Shown here in pieces: positions 24,467 through 33,118 of a stretch of DNA of 64,000 nt (positions are counted from its first letter, which is position 1; each line of letters starts with the position of its first letter). The notes beneath the pieces are model-generated. The model saw only the letters and a program-made list of their open reading frames with translations. It was not told where the DNA came from and did no database searches. The stretch covers positions 1 through 64,000 of the forward strand of contig JACRHT010000011.1 in assembly GCA_016217545.1 (NCBI GenBank), read 5' to 3'. Origin of the DNA: Opitutia bacterium. GTDB lineage: Bacteria > Verrucomicrobiota > Verrucomicrobiia > Opitutales > Opitutaceae. The translations under genes were made by a program, and so were the position numbers.

Positions 24467-25492
24467 ATGCGCATCTTGGCGTTAATCCTCCTCTCACTCT
24501 CCCCCGCGATTGCTGCCGCCGTCACCTTTCGGACACAACTCGGACAATCCTTCGATGCCGAGGTCACGGGCGTCTACGGCGACATCGTCCACCTAAAGAG
24601 CAAGCGAGGCACGACCACGCTGGACATCGACAGTCTTGACGATGCCTCGCTGGCCCACCTCGCCACTTTTTTGGCGAAGCAGACCCCGCCCAAACCGTGG
24701 GCGACCTCCGACAGCCGTCTGGCCAAAGCTCTCGGCAAGCGCCTCCAAGTGCTCCGCGACGGCAAGCTCGTGCCGTTCGACCGCGGCTCGCGGCCAGAGC
24801 CGGAATTCTACCTCATCTATTTCAGCGCGCACTGGTGCGGCCCCTGCCGCCGCTTCAGCCCCGAGCTGCTCAAAACCTATCACACCCTCAAGGCCGTCGC
24901 GCCGGATCGTTTTGAAATCATTTTTGTCAGCGACGATCGCGACAGCGCCGAACAGCTTACCTATGTTCGCGAGCTGCCGATGCCGTGGCCGGTCGTGCCG
25001 CTGGGCGCCAGCATCCCCGCCGTCGAGCAGTGGAGCGGAAACGGCATCCCGTGCCTCGTGGTTCTGACGCGCGAAAACAACCTGCTCTTCCACTCCTATG
25101 CCGGCGCCGAGTATCTCGGTCCCGACAATCCGCTGCGGAAGTTCGAGGCGCTTCTCAACCACCTCGTGGAAAACCGGCCCTCACGCGGACGGCACCGGCT
25201 CGCGGTGGCCGCGCATGTGCTCGGCGCGTCCGCGGGCCAACGCGCGCCGCTCCCGTATCTCGTTTCAATCGACCCACGCCGCAATCGCACGCTCCCCGAC
25301 ACCCCGATCCAAGCGCGCGTCCGGATCAACGAGAAAGGCCGCGTGCTCAGCGCGGAATTCACGCCGGCCCTCGAACTCGTGGCGGAAAATCAGTTGCAGG
25401 CGGAAACGGAGGAATGGCTGTTCCTGCCCGCCGTAAAGGACGGCCGGCCCATCGACTCGGTGGTCGAGTTTCCGATCCAGCGAAACAAGTAA
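24467..25492 (+). CDS. Thioredoxin-like protein with TonB-like C-terminal domain
   Basis: 341 residues. A signal peptide (1-17) is followed by a short beta domain (about 20-60) and a nucleoredoxin/tryparedoxin-like thioredoxin domain. Its active site is SAHWCGPCRRFSPEL, with Cys124 and Cys127, and VSDDRD and GIPCLVVL lie later in the fold. From about 275 the sequence PIQARVRINEKGRVLSAEF then ending VVEFPI resembles the TonB C-terminal fold. The redox domain could reduce or oxidise periplasmic thiols, and the C-terminal domain may anchor or bind an outer-membrane partner. This combination is unusual. Mature placement in the periplasm is inferred from the signal peptide. Confidence 0.8.
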   Translation: MRILALILLSLSPAIAAAVTFRTQLGQSFDAEVTGVYGDIVHLKSKRGTTTLDIDSLDDASLAHLATFLAKQTPPKPWATSDSRLAKALGKRLQVLRDGKLVPFDRGSRPEPEFYLIYFSAHWCGPCRRFSPELLKTYHTLKAVAPDRFEIIFVSDDRDSAEQLTYVRELPMPWPVVPLGASIPAVEQWSGNGIPCLVVLTRENNLLFHSYAGAEYLGPDNPLRKFEALLNHLVENRPSRGRHRLAVAAHVLGASAGQRAPLPYLVSIDPRRNRTLPDTPIQARVRINEKGRVLSAEFTPALELVAENQLQAETEEWLFLPAVKDGRPIDSVVEFPIQRNK

Positions 25493-25508
25493 CCGCGCCT
25501 GCGCCGCG

Positions 25509-26948
25509 TCAGGGTGCGGCCGCGGCAGTCCCCCGCGGATCGAGCAACCGCCCGGCCGTGCGCGCCGCGAGCAGCATCACCACGCACGCGCCGCCGACCA
25601 GCGCCGCGTGCAGCAGCCAGAATTGGGTGCCGCTCATCTTTTCGAGCAATCCGCCCAGCCAGCCGACGAGACTGTTGCAGGCGAAGAGGTGCAGGTAATA
25701 CACGCCCATGATCGTGCCCGAGACGCTCTTCGGCGCGGCGCGCGCATACATCGCGAGGCCCACCGGAAACACGTTCGCGAAGCCGATGCTGTTGAGCACC
25801 TCGAAGCCCAGCACCCAGCCGATGCTCGCCTTCTGTCCGCCCGCCGCGGCCATCGCCGCGCCCGCCAGACACAGCGCGCCGCACGCACTGATGCCGAGCC
25901 CGAGCGTGATCTTCACCACCTCGCTCGGCTCCGGGAAACGCTTCGCCCACCAGCGCCAGAACGCCACCGCGCCCACGAGCGATGACACGCTGACGATCGC
26001 ATCGAGCGTCACGAGCCAGGTCGTCGGCATCGTCTTGCCGAAGAAGACGAGGCTCACGTGCTCGGGCACCCAGACGAGGTAGGAGTTAAAAATTTGTTGG
26101 TTCGTGACCGCACCGGCCGCGAGCACCGGCAGCAACCCGATCAGCACCGCCGTCACGATCCAATCATCGCGCGTCATCGTGCGGCGCTCCGCAGCGCGCG
26201 CGACAGCCGGCGTCTTGCGCTCTTCCGGCGGCAGCCACTTGCGGCCGGCCAAATAGATCACGAGCCCGATCACCATGCCGACGCCCGCCGCGCCGAAGCC
26301 GTAGTGCCAGCCCCAAACTTCGCCCAACGTGCCCGTCACGAGCGGCGCGACGATCACCGCGCCATTGATGAAGAGGTAATAGATTTGGTAAGCGTCCGCG
26401 CGGCGCAGGTCCTCCGGTTTATAAAGCGCTCCGACCTGGCTCGCGAGGTTGCCTTTGAAACAGCCGACGCCGAGGAGCAGGCACAGCAGCGCCAGCAGGA
26501 ACGTGTAGTCGAACGCCATCAGAAAGTGGCCCGTCGCCATCAGCAACGCGCCGATCGTCACTGTGCGCGTGCGGCCGAGCCAACGATCCGCGATGAACCC
26601 GCCCGCGATCGGCGTCAGGTAGACGAGGCCCGCATACAACCCGAAGATCGCCGAAGCCGTCGCCACCACGCTCATCGCGCTGCCGCCGCCGTAAGTGTTT
26701 TCCAGCCAGACCCGGAATTTGGCGAAACCGCCCACGCCCTCCACGCGACCGGGCAGGAGCAGCTGCCGGGTCATGTAGAGCACCAGCAGCGTCTGCATGC
26801 CGTAGTAGGAGAAGCGCTCCCACGCCTCCGCGAAGGCGATGTAGCCGAGGCCGCGCGGATGACCGAGGAAGGCACGGTCATGATCGGAACCGACGCCGGG
26901 GGTAACAGGACTCGTGTTCAAGCCCGCACGCTCGCCTTGCCCCGCCAT
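25509..26948 (-). CDS. POT/PTR2-family peptide transporter
   Basis: 479 residues, about 12-14 membrane helices. Helix 1 contains FAEAWERFSYYGMQTLLVLY, the ExxERxxYYG signature of proton-coupled oligopeptide transporters. Helix 2-4 include TPIAGGFIADRWLGRTRTVT and CFKGNLASQVGALY, also typical (GGxxAD and FKGN). Members import di- and tripeptides with protons. The start at 26948 gives a short unstructured N-terminus. It is convergent with the thioredoxin-like gene (16 bp between ends). Confidence 0.92.
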   Translation of the reverse strand: MAGQGERAGLNTSPVTPGVGSDHDRAFLGHPRGLGYIAFAEAWERFSYYGMQTLLVLYMTRQLLLPGRVEGVGGFAKFRVWLENTYGGGSAMSVVATASAIFGLYAGLVYLTPIAGGFIADRWLGRTRTVTIGALLMATGHFLMAFDYTFLLALLCLLLGVGCFKGNLASQVGALYKPEDLRRADAYQIYYLFINGAVIVAPLVTGTLGEVWGWHYGFGAAGVGMVIGLVIYLAGRKWLPPEERKTPAVARAAERRTMTRDDWIVTAVLIGLLPVLAAGAVTNQQIFNSYLVWVPEHVSLVFFGKTMPTTWLVTLDAIVSVSSLVGAVAFWRWWAKRFPEPSEVVKITLGLGISACGALCLAGAAMAAAGGQKASIGWVLGFEVLNSIGFANVFPVGLAMYARAAPKSVSGTIMGVYYLHLFACNSLVGWLGGLLEKMSGTQFWLLHAALVGGACVVMLLAARTAGRLLDPRGTAAAAP

Positions 26949-27044
26949 CGACGCAAGCCGCCAGTCGCCGCTGATGGCGGGCGCGAATTCCTTGCCCGTT
27001 TTTCCGCGTCCGCCGGCGGCAAGTCACGCGGGCAACGTCGCGAC

Positions 27045-27548
27045 ATGTTCACGCTCTCCCCGCCCACCCTGCTATCCTTCGCGATCACGCCGATCTCCGC
27101 CGCGTTTGTCGAACGCGTGCGGGCCACGTTGCGCGACGATTTCGGCCGCACTGTTGCCGTGACGCTCGCCGCCGGCGGCGAGCCGATGCGGGACCAGCTC
27201 CGGCGCGCCTCGCCCGGCGAGCGACTCATCCTGTGCAGCTACCAAGCCATAGCGCTGCCGAGCCCGTTCGCCGAGATCGGGCCCGTCTACGTCAGCGCCG
27301 ACGCGCCGGCGCCGGTGCCATTCCGCGGCGCGCTGCCGCCCGGCTATTTCAACCGCACCTTCGCGTTGCGCGCTTACGACCACCGCGACTGCATCGTCGA
27401 GTCCACGCTGGTCGAGCCAGCGGCCTCGCTGGACAAGTTCGCCGAATTTCTCGCGCGCGACGACGTGGCCTACCTGCACGCGCGCTTCGCGAGCCACGGG
27501 TGCTTCGCTGCCCGGATCGAGCGCGCCCCGAGCGGCGACACGCTCTAG
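27045..27548 (+). CDS. DUF1203 protein
   Basis: 167 residues from the ATG at 27045. The layout fits DUF1203: an N-terminal segment F-x-I-x-x-L followed by a basic region, a central SPGERLILCSYQAIALPSPF, G-P-V-Y-V-S, and a C-terminal YLHARFASHGCFAARIER. Many members have this H-x-R-x-x-x-x-G-C-F ending. Function is unknown. It is divergent from the peptide transporter gene (96 bp between starts). Confidence 0.8.
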   Translation: MFTLSPPTLLSFAITPISAAFVERVRATLRDDFGRTVAVTLAAGGEPMRDQLRRASPGERLILCSYQAIALPSPFAEIGPVYVSADAPAPVPFRGALPPGYFNRTFALRAYDHRDCIVESTLVEPAASLDKFAEFLARDDVAYLHARFASHGCFAARIERAPSGDTL

Positions 27549-27572
27549 GCTGCGCTTGGCGCTGCGCGACAT

Positions 27573-27791
27573 TCAGTCCTCTTTGCGGGCGAACACCCAG
27601 ATCCAAGTCGCCAGGATCGCGATCATCAGCGTCGGCACCACCACCCAAGCCGGCCGGATCGGCACGTGCCATCGATCGATCGCCCAACAGACGGTCGCGC
27701 ATTTCGCCAGAATGAGCAGCCACGCCGCCGCAAGAAACCAGCGCATGCGCAGCGGATAACGATGTTCGTCCACGTGGTAGGAGAGGTTCAT
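27573..27791 (-). CDS. Small two-helix membrane protein
   Basis: 72 residues with two hydrophobic helices (about 18-38 and 47-67), a Tyr/His-rich N-terminus (MNLSYHVDEHRYPLRMRW) and a charged end. It has no recognised family. It is convergent with the DUF1203 gene and divergent from the DUF3300 gene at 27954. Confidence 0.55.
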   Translation of the reverse strand: MNLSYHVDEHRYPLRMRWFLAAAWLLILAKCATVCWAIDRWHVPIRPAWVVVPTLMIAILATWIWVFARKED

Positions 27792-27953
27792 GGGACCAAT
27801 CCTACTCCCGCCCGATTGCGCCTGCTCCGCACGGGTTGCTGCGCCCGCCGACCACGATGAAGCCGGGAACTACTCCCGAAACAGCGATCTCGCGCAGTTT
27901 TTTCAAATAAACCAACATGGGCGCACGTCAGATCAGGAACCACCCGGCCTACC

Positions 27954-29309
27954 ATGAAAACACCCCTGCTAGTGGCCACCTGCATCCTCGCCCTCATCGG
28001 CACGAATCGCGCCATCGCCGAGGACGCGACGATTCTCCTCCCGTCCGATCAGATCGAAACCCTCGTCGCGCCCATCGCGCTCTATCCCGATCCGCTCGTC
28101 GCGTTGATCCTGCCGGCGTCGACCCACCCGTCCGACGTCGTCCTCGCCGCCCGCTATCTCGCCGGCGGCGGTTCACCCGAGACCGTCCTCGACCAACCGT
28201 GGGACGAAACCGTCAAGGCGCTCACGCGTTACCGCGAAGTCGTCGAATACCTCGACCGCAACCTCGAGTGGACCCGCCGTCTCGGTGACTGCTTCGCCGC
28301 ACAGCCCGACGACGTGATGGACGCCATCCAATCGCTCCGCGCCCGCGCGCGCAGCCAAGGCCTGCTCGCCGACAACGCCCAACAACAAGTCATCATCGAA
28401 TCCGACGAGATCTCCATCGTCCCGACGAACCCCACCATCATCTACATCCCGCGCTACGACCCCGTCGTGCTCTGCGGACCGATCGTCACGACCTACTACG
28501 CGAGCAGCTGGCTCTCCTTCGGCGTCGCCTACAGCGTCGGCCCTTGGCTGAGCTACGACTGCGATTGGCGCTCCCGCTACGTGCGCGTGAATCACCGCCC
28601 GGCCAGCTGGTATTACCAACCCGACTGGCGCCGCCGGCGCGAGTCCGTCACTTGGACGCGCTGGACTCCGCCGCCCCGCCACGAGCGCCGCTGGAACCGC
28701 GACGGCGATTCCCCGCGCGACAACGACCGCCGCTGGATCGGCGCCGGCCAGACCGTTTGGAACAAGCCCTCCGAAGCGCCGCGCCGCGACTCGCCCGGCC
28801 GCAATCGCGACCACCCGCGCGACCCGCGCCCGCCCACCGAGCGCCACCGCCCCGAGGCCGGCACGGAAGTCGCCACCGCCCCGAGCGTCGTCGCCAACGC
28901 TCCCGACGTCCCGACCGCACCGGTTGTCTCCTCGCAGGCTCCGGGCCGCAGCTTTCAACCGACTCCCGATCGCAACCGCGAGCCGCGCCGCTTTCCGCGC
29001 CCCGACGGTGATTCGCCGCGCCACGATCGCGGCCCGCGCCCCGAGCCGCGTCCCCTCGGCGTCACGGGACCGATGACGAATCCGACCCCGATGACCTCCT
29101 CGCCGGTCGGCGCCCCCGTGCAACCACCCGCACCGATGACATCGTCTCCCGTCGGCCCGCCCGTCCAACCGCCGGCACCGATGACGCGCAGCTACGCACC
29201 GGCGAATCCGCCCGTCCGCACCGAACGCAACGACCGTCCCGACCGCGGCGATCGCGACGCCCGCAGCGGACGCTGGGACCGCAACAACGACCGCGAACAG
29301 CCACGCTGA
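27954..29309 (+). CDS. DUF3300 exported protein with disordered C-terminal half
   Basis: 451 residues. A signal peptide (1-22) is followed by the DUF3300 domain (about 25-200): LLPSDQIETLVAPIALYPDP, LILPASTHPSDVVLAARYL, and a later IYIPRYDPVVLCGP strand. About half of the protein after residue 230 is low complexity and rich in Arg, Pro and Asp (HERRWNRDGDSPRDNDRRWI), with a repeated PMTSSPVG-P-PVQPPA block near 380-420. DUF3300 is widespread in envelopes of Gram-negative bacteria but has no known function. The Arg-Pro tail may bind polyanions. Confidence 0.85.
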   Translation: MKTPLLVATCILALIGTNRAIAEDATILLPSDQIETLVAPIALYPDPLVALILPASTHPSDVVLAARYLAGGGSPETVLDQPWDETVKALTRYREVVEYLDRNLEWTRRLGDCFAAQPDDVMDAIQSLRARARSQGLLADNAQQQVIIESDEISIVPTNPTIIYIPRYDPVVLCGPIVTTYYASSWLSFGVAYSVGPWLSYDCDWRSRYVRVNHRPASWYYQPDWRRRRESVTWTRWTPPPRHERRWNRDGDSPRDNDRRWIGAGQTVWNKPSEAPRRDSPGRNRDHPRDPRPPTERHRPEAGTEVATAPSVVANAPDVPTAPVVSSQAPGRSFQPTPDRNREPRRFPRPDGDSPRHDRGPRPEPRPLGVTGPMTNPTPMTSSPVGAPVQPPAPMTSSPVGPPVQPPAPMTRSYAPANPPVRTERNDRPDRGDRDARSGRWDRNNDREQPR

Positions 29310-29350
29310 GCCGCGCTTGCCCCCGCCACCGCCGCGCGTAAGGTCCGGCC

Positions 29351-29815
29351 ATGCTCCGAATCCTGCTGCGCCGCCTCGCCGGTCTCGCCCTCGGTTTTTC
29401 GCTGCTCCTCCCGCTCGCTCGCGCGACCGAGGCCCCCGCACCTGACGCCACCAAGCGCGAGATCACGGCGCTGCTGAGTGAATTCCTCTCGCGCGTCGAC
29501 GATCCTGCGATGCACGCGCGCTTCTGGGCGGACGACCTGATCTACACCAGCGGCAAAGGCGAGGTGAAGACGAAGGCCGAAATCGTCGCCGGCGTCGCCG
29601 CCGCCGCCAAATCCTCCACCGCCGCCACGCCGCGCACGAGCTACGGCGCGGAGGAAGTCCGCGTGCGCCCCTACGGCGAGTTCGCCGCGCTCAATTTCCG
29701 ACTGCTCGTGAAAAACCCCGACGGCACGCAGTGGTATTCGCGCAACAGCGGCGCTTTCCTGTGGCGCAACGGCCAATGGCAGGTCGTCACGTGGCAGGCC
29801 ACGCGCGAACCGTGA
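29351..29815 (+). CDS. Secreted DUF4440 / SnoaL-like protein
   Basis: 154 residues. A signal peptide (1-25) precedes a single NTF2-like domain: DATKREITALLSEFLSRVDD, then FWADDLIYTSGKGEVKTKAE, and the paired strands FAALNFRLLVKN and GAFLWRNGQWQVVTWQATR. The W-R-x-G-x-W-Q-V-V ending is typical of DUF4440. It lies 41 bp after the DUF3300 gene and may be co-transcribed with it. Confidence 0.85.
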   Translation: MLRILLRRLAGLALGFSLLLPLARATEAPAPDATKREITALLSEFLSRVDDPAMHARFWADDLIYTSGKGEVKTKAEIVAGVAAAAKSSTAATPRTSYGAEEVRVRPYGEFAALNFRLLVKNPDGTQWYSRNSGAFLWRNGQWQVVTWQATREP

Positions 29816-29816
29816 G

Positions 29817-29959
29817 AGTCGGAGGACGGAATACGGAGAACTAAGGACAGAAGACCGCCGATATACACCGCGCCGCCATGGCGCTCGTCATCAGCTTTCC
29901 GTCCTCCGTTCTCAGTTCTCCGTCCTCAGTCCTTCGTTCTCAGTCCTCCGCCATCAGCC
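29817..29959. repeat. Inverted arrays of heptamer tandem repeats
   Basis: At 29891-29959 there are ten consecutive seven-base units of consensus TC[CA]G[TC][CT]C. The last unit contains the stop codon of the aminotransferase gene. At 29817-29851 five units of the inverse form (consensus GGACGGA) run the other way, starting two bases after the end of the preceding gene. The two arrays could form a long imperfect hairpin of about 140 bases and may act as a bidirectional terminator. Confidence 0.75.
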
Positions 29960-31081
29960 TAGCACGCGCCGCAGCGCGCGGTGGCATTTCTCCATCTCCT
30001 CGGGTAACCCGATGCTGATGCGCGCCCACTCGAGCAACGGTGGGAATGGCCGGCCCACCTCCACGCCTTCGAGGCGCATCTTCGCGATGAAATCCTGCAC
30101 CGGCATGCCGGTGCGGAAGAACACGAAATTCCCGTGCGGCACCGCGTGCGTCCGTCCGAGCGCGGTGACCTCGGCAATGAGCGCGTCGCGACCGGCCTTG
30201 ATCTTCGCCCGCGTGGCCTCGACGTAGGCGGCGTCCTTGAGCGACGCGATCGCGGCCGCGATGGTGACGATGCTGAGGCTGCCGGTCATGCGCGCCTTCA
30301 GCGACGTCGCCAGTTTCTCCGACATCACCGCGTAACCGAGCCGCATGCCGGCCAAGCCGAAGATCTTCGAAAACGTTCGCGCCACGACCACGTTGTGCCC
30401 CTCGACCGCGAGCGGCGCGCAGGTGCGGCCGGCGAAATCGTCGCTCAGCTCGAGATACGCCTCGTCGATGAACACCGTGGTCCGTTTCGACTGCTCGCGC
30501 ACGAATGCCTTGAGTTCCGCCGCGTCGCAGACGGTGCCGGTCGGGTTGTTCGGGTTGACGATGTAGATGCACTTCGTCCGCTCGGTCACGGCCGCGGCCA
30601 TCGCGGGCAGGTCGTGCTCGAAGCGCGCGTTCAACGGCACCCGCACGGCGCGTCCGCCCACGCGATCGGCCGCGAGCACCAGCTGCATGTAGCTCGGGTC
30701 GGCCGCGACGATTTCGCCGTGGTCGAATCCGAAATGAAATCCCGCCACGTCGAGGATCTCGCCGGAACCGGCGCCCATCACGATCTGTTCCGGCCGGCAG
30801 CCCTCGCGGCGCGCGATGAGTTCCAGCAGCTCGCGCTCCTCGGCGTCGGCATAACGGAAGGCCTGCTCGTTCGCCGCGTGCGTCATCGCCGCCTTGGCGG
30901 ACGCGGCCGGGCCGAACGGGTTCTCGTTGTAGTTGAGCCGGACGAGTCCGGGCGCCACGACGAAGCGGCGCGGAGCCGCGGGAGTTTGGGCGAGGAGCGA
31001 CGAACGCGAGGCAAGAGCCGTCGCGGCGAGGGTGGCGCCAGCGGCTTTGAGCCACTGGCGGCGGTTGAGGAGCGTGGTCAT
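29954..31081 (-). CDS. Tat-exported PLP aminotransferase of the histidinol-phosphate aminotransferase fold
   Basis: 375 residues. The N-terminus NRRQWLKAAGATLAATALAS is a Tat signal (twin Arg, then a hydrophobic stretch). The rest is a class I/II aminotransferase of HisC type: RLNYNENPFGP, GAGSGEILD, NPNNPTGTV, DEAYLEL, and the PLP Lys239 in ARTFSKIFGLAGMRLGY, ending with FFRTGMPV. The enzyme therefore appears to be folded with its cofactor in the cytoplasm and moved across the membrane, which is unusual for this family. The substrate is probably an aromatic or imidazole amino acid, but this is inference. The stop codon sits in a heptamer repeat. Confidence 0.85.
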   Translation of the reverse strand: MTTLLNRRQWLKAAGATLAATALASRSSLLAQTPAAPRRFVVAPGLVRLNYNENPFGPAASAKAAMTHAANEQAFRYADAEERELLELIARREGCRPEQIVMGAGSGEILDVAGFHFGFDHGEIVAADPSYMQLVLAADRVGGRAVRVPLNARFEHDLPAMAAAVTERTKCIYIVNPNNPTGTVCDAAELKAFVREQSKRTTVFIDEAYLELSDDFAGRTCAPLAVEGHNVVVARTFSKIFGLAGMRLGYAVMSEKLATSLKARMTGSLSIVTIAAAIASLKDAAYVEATRAKIKAGRDALIAEVTALGRTHAVPHGNFVFFRTGMPVQDFIAKMRLEGVEVGRPFPPLLEWARISIGLPEEMEKCHRALRRVLG

Positions 31082-31135
31082 CGTGGCGGGGGTAAAGGCG
31101 TGGCGCCGCGCGACTCGCCCTGCCGCGCGACGGAA

Positions 31136-31993
31136 TCAGTGCGGACTGACCGGCGGCAGCGGCTGGCCCTTCATCTGTTCGTTCGCGCAATCGGCGCAGA
31201 TGCCATGCGTGAAACGGATGCGGTCGCGCTTCTCGAAAAATTCCTCCACTTGCTGCCAGTAGCCGTCGTCGTCGCGCACCTTCTTGCACCAGGCGCAGAT
31301 CGGCAGCAAGCCGGAGAGCGTCTCGACCTCGGCGCGCGCGCTCGACAGCTCTTCGTGCCGCTGTTGCAGCACCGCGATGAGCAGCGCCACGAAGAGCGCC
31401 ACCATGAAGAAACTCACCTCAAGATCGCCGATAATCTGGAGCGCATCCGCGACCTGCGACCAGCCGCCCGCGGCGGAGAGCAAGGCGAGCGTCATGCGCG
31501 CGATGTGAAATGCGGCGTGAAGCAGGAACGCGTTCGCCGGTGCCACGAGCGAACGCCAGTAAACCGCCGGCCCCTGGCGCAGGATGAAAAAGCCCGCCAG
31601 CGAGAGCGACGCCCAGATGGCGCCGTTGGTGAACATGCGCCACGGCGTCTTCTGCCCGAGCCAGATGAAATAGATCAACGCCGCCGCGTGGAGCACCAGC
31701 ACGCCGCCGAGCAATCCCCACGGACGCGCGCGCCGCGCCGTGGCGCTGGCCCCGAGCACGAGAGCGGTTTGCCCGATCGTCACCATGAGTGTCGGCACGA
31801 ACCGCGCGAAAACCTCCGAGGACTGCGGCCGGGCCGCGAAGCACACGTCCGCGGCGACCATCGTCCAAGCCGCGATCGTCCACGCTCTCATCGCTTCGGT
31901 GCGGCTGTGAACCAGCCAGTAGTGGGTCATCAATCCCGACAGAATCACTCCAATGACGATGTTCGTCAGATAAATCGTTGATTCTTGATCCAT
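31136..31993 (-). CDS. Membrane sensor-like protein with CAWCxKVR module, paralogue
   Basis: 285 residues from the ATG at 31993 (MDQESTIYLTNIVIGVILSG). Seven or so membrane helices occupy residues 8-215, then comes a short coiled coil (AVLQQRHEELSSARAEVETL). The tail is LLPICAWCKKVRDDDGYW followed by RFTHGICADC. This matches the module of the gene at 16238-17071, while the membrane regions differ, suggesting modular shuffling. It lies 54 bp upstream of the Tat aminotransferase on the same strand; the two may be co-transcribed. Confidence 0.75.
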   Translation of the reverse strand: MDQESTIYLTNIVIGVILSGLMTHYWLVHSRTEAMRAWTIAAWTMVAADVCFAARPQSSEVFARFVPTLMVTIGQTALVLGASATARRARPWGLLGGVLVLHAAALIYFIWLGQKTPWRMFTNGAIWASLSLAGFFILRQGPAVYWRSLVAPANAFLLHAAFHIARMTLALLSAAGGWSQVADALQIIGDLEVSFFMVALFVALLIAVLQQRHEELSSARAEVETLSGLLPICAWCKKVRDDDGYWQQVEEFFEKRDRIRFTHGICADCANEQMKGQPLPPVSPH

Positions 31994-32212
31994 GGCCCGG
32001 GGATGAGGGTCAGCTTGCAGCCGTTCGGAGACTTGGAAAGCGGTTTTATTGTGAACTTTTGCGCCCATCAGCCGTCTGCCGGGAGGCGAGAACCAGTCCG
32101 GCTTGCCCCTGCGCGCATCCGTTTGGGAGGCCGCCAAGCCGGCGACAAGATCATGAACCTCGCGGCCGCGAAATCCTCCGGTAAAAACGGGGCCGGCCGA
32201 CGGCCACCGCCA

Positions 32213-32731
32213 TCACCGCTCCGGGCCGAGTTCGCGCGCGAAATACTGCAACGGATCGCGCGCCGGATCCGTCACGATGAGCCGCTCGAACCTCAGTCCC
32301 AGTTTTTCCAGGACGCGGATCGACGCGTGGTTCTCGGGCATCACGACCGCGCCGATGCGCCGCAATCCGTGTTGCTCCCGCGCTTCGCCCAAGACGGCGC
32401 CGCTCGCCTCGGTGGCATAGCCCTGGCCCGCGTGTTCCGAGAGGAACGCGAAGCCGATCTCGACATCCGGGGTGGTGTCACGGCGGAGCAGGCCGCACAT
32501 GCCAACGGGCGTCCCGTCGCTGCGCCGCGACACGTGATAGAGCCCGAAGCCGTTCTTCGCGTAACCCATCGAAGTCAGTCGCTCGATGTAGACGAGGGCA
32601 TCGGTCTCCGTGCGCACACCGCGATCGCCGATGAACCGCAGCCAGTCCGGCGAGGTCAGCAACGACACGACGAACGCGGCGTCGGCAGGTTCAAAACGGC
32701 GAAGGCTCAGGCGCGGGGTCTCGAGGGCCAT
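32213..32731 (-). CDS. GNAT-family N-acetyltransferase
   Basis: 172 residues from the ATG at 32731 (MALETPRLSLRRFEPADAAF). The sequence follows the RimJ/RimL-like GNAT pattern: ETPRLxLRxFxxxD, WLRFIGDRGV, EIGFAFLSEHAGQGYATEAS (acetyl-CoA-binding G-Q-G-Y-A-x-E-A), and the late NHASIRVLEKLGLRFE. It probably acetylates an amino group on a protein or small molecule. Nothing adjacent points to the substrate. Confidence 0.92.
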   Translation of the reverse strand: MALETPRLSLRRFEPADAAFVVSLLTSPDWLRFIGDRGVRTETDALVYIERLTSMGYAKNGFGLYHVSRRSDGTPVGMCGLLRRDTTPDVEIGFAFLSEHAGQGYATEASGAVLGEAREQHGLRRIGAVVMPENHASIRVLEKLGLRFERLIVTDPARDPLQYFARELGPER

Positions 32732-32793
32732 CGCCCCACGGTCTGCGCCCGCGGCTCCGTGCCAAGCCAGAATCCCGCCAACACGTCCGCTCC

Positions 32794-33021
32794 TCACTCC
32801 TCGATCTCGCCGCGCAGGCCGCGCGGAAACTTCGCGCGGTGCTCCGCCTCCAACTGGCGGCGCGTCGCCGCCATGTTGTCGACGAGGTTCGGATAACGCC
32901 GGCCCGCGGCCCGCGCGCGGGCTCGCGCCCACTCGATGCTTTCAGCGGACAGCTTCACCTTCGCCGCCGGCGCCGCCGACGAGCGTTTCTTCTCCCAAGG
33001 GGGCGTGCGGTGTGCGGGCAT
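32794..33021 (-). CDS. Hypothetical small basic protein
   Basis: 75 residues from the ATG at 33021 (MPAHRTPPWEKKRSS); an ATG nine bases upstream is an alternative. The N-terminus is basic and disordered, then a helix SAESIEWARARARAAGRRYP and NMAATRRQLEAEHRAKF. It might bind nucleic acid, but I could not assign a family. It is 63 bp upstream of the GNAT gene, same strand. Confidence 0.5.
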   Translation of the reverse strand: MPAHRTPPWEKKRSSAAPAAKVKLSAESIEWARARARAAGRRYPNLVDNMAATRRQLEAEHRAKFPRGLRGEIEE

Positions 33022-33118
33022 GCGGCGCAACGTGCCCCGCCCCGCCGCGCGCGCAAGTCCGGTTTCGCCCCGACGAACGGCGCCCGCCGCGAGGAGACGG
33101 TTCGGAGCGCCGCACCGG

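Noticed and set aside
30134-31981. 615-codon plus-strand frame
   Set aside because: It overlaps the aminotransferase and CAWC-module genes in antisense and has no motif.
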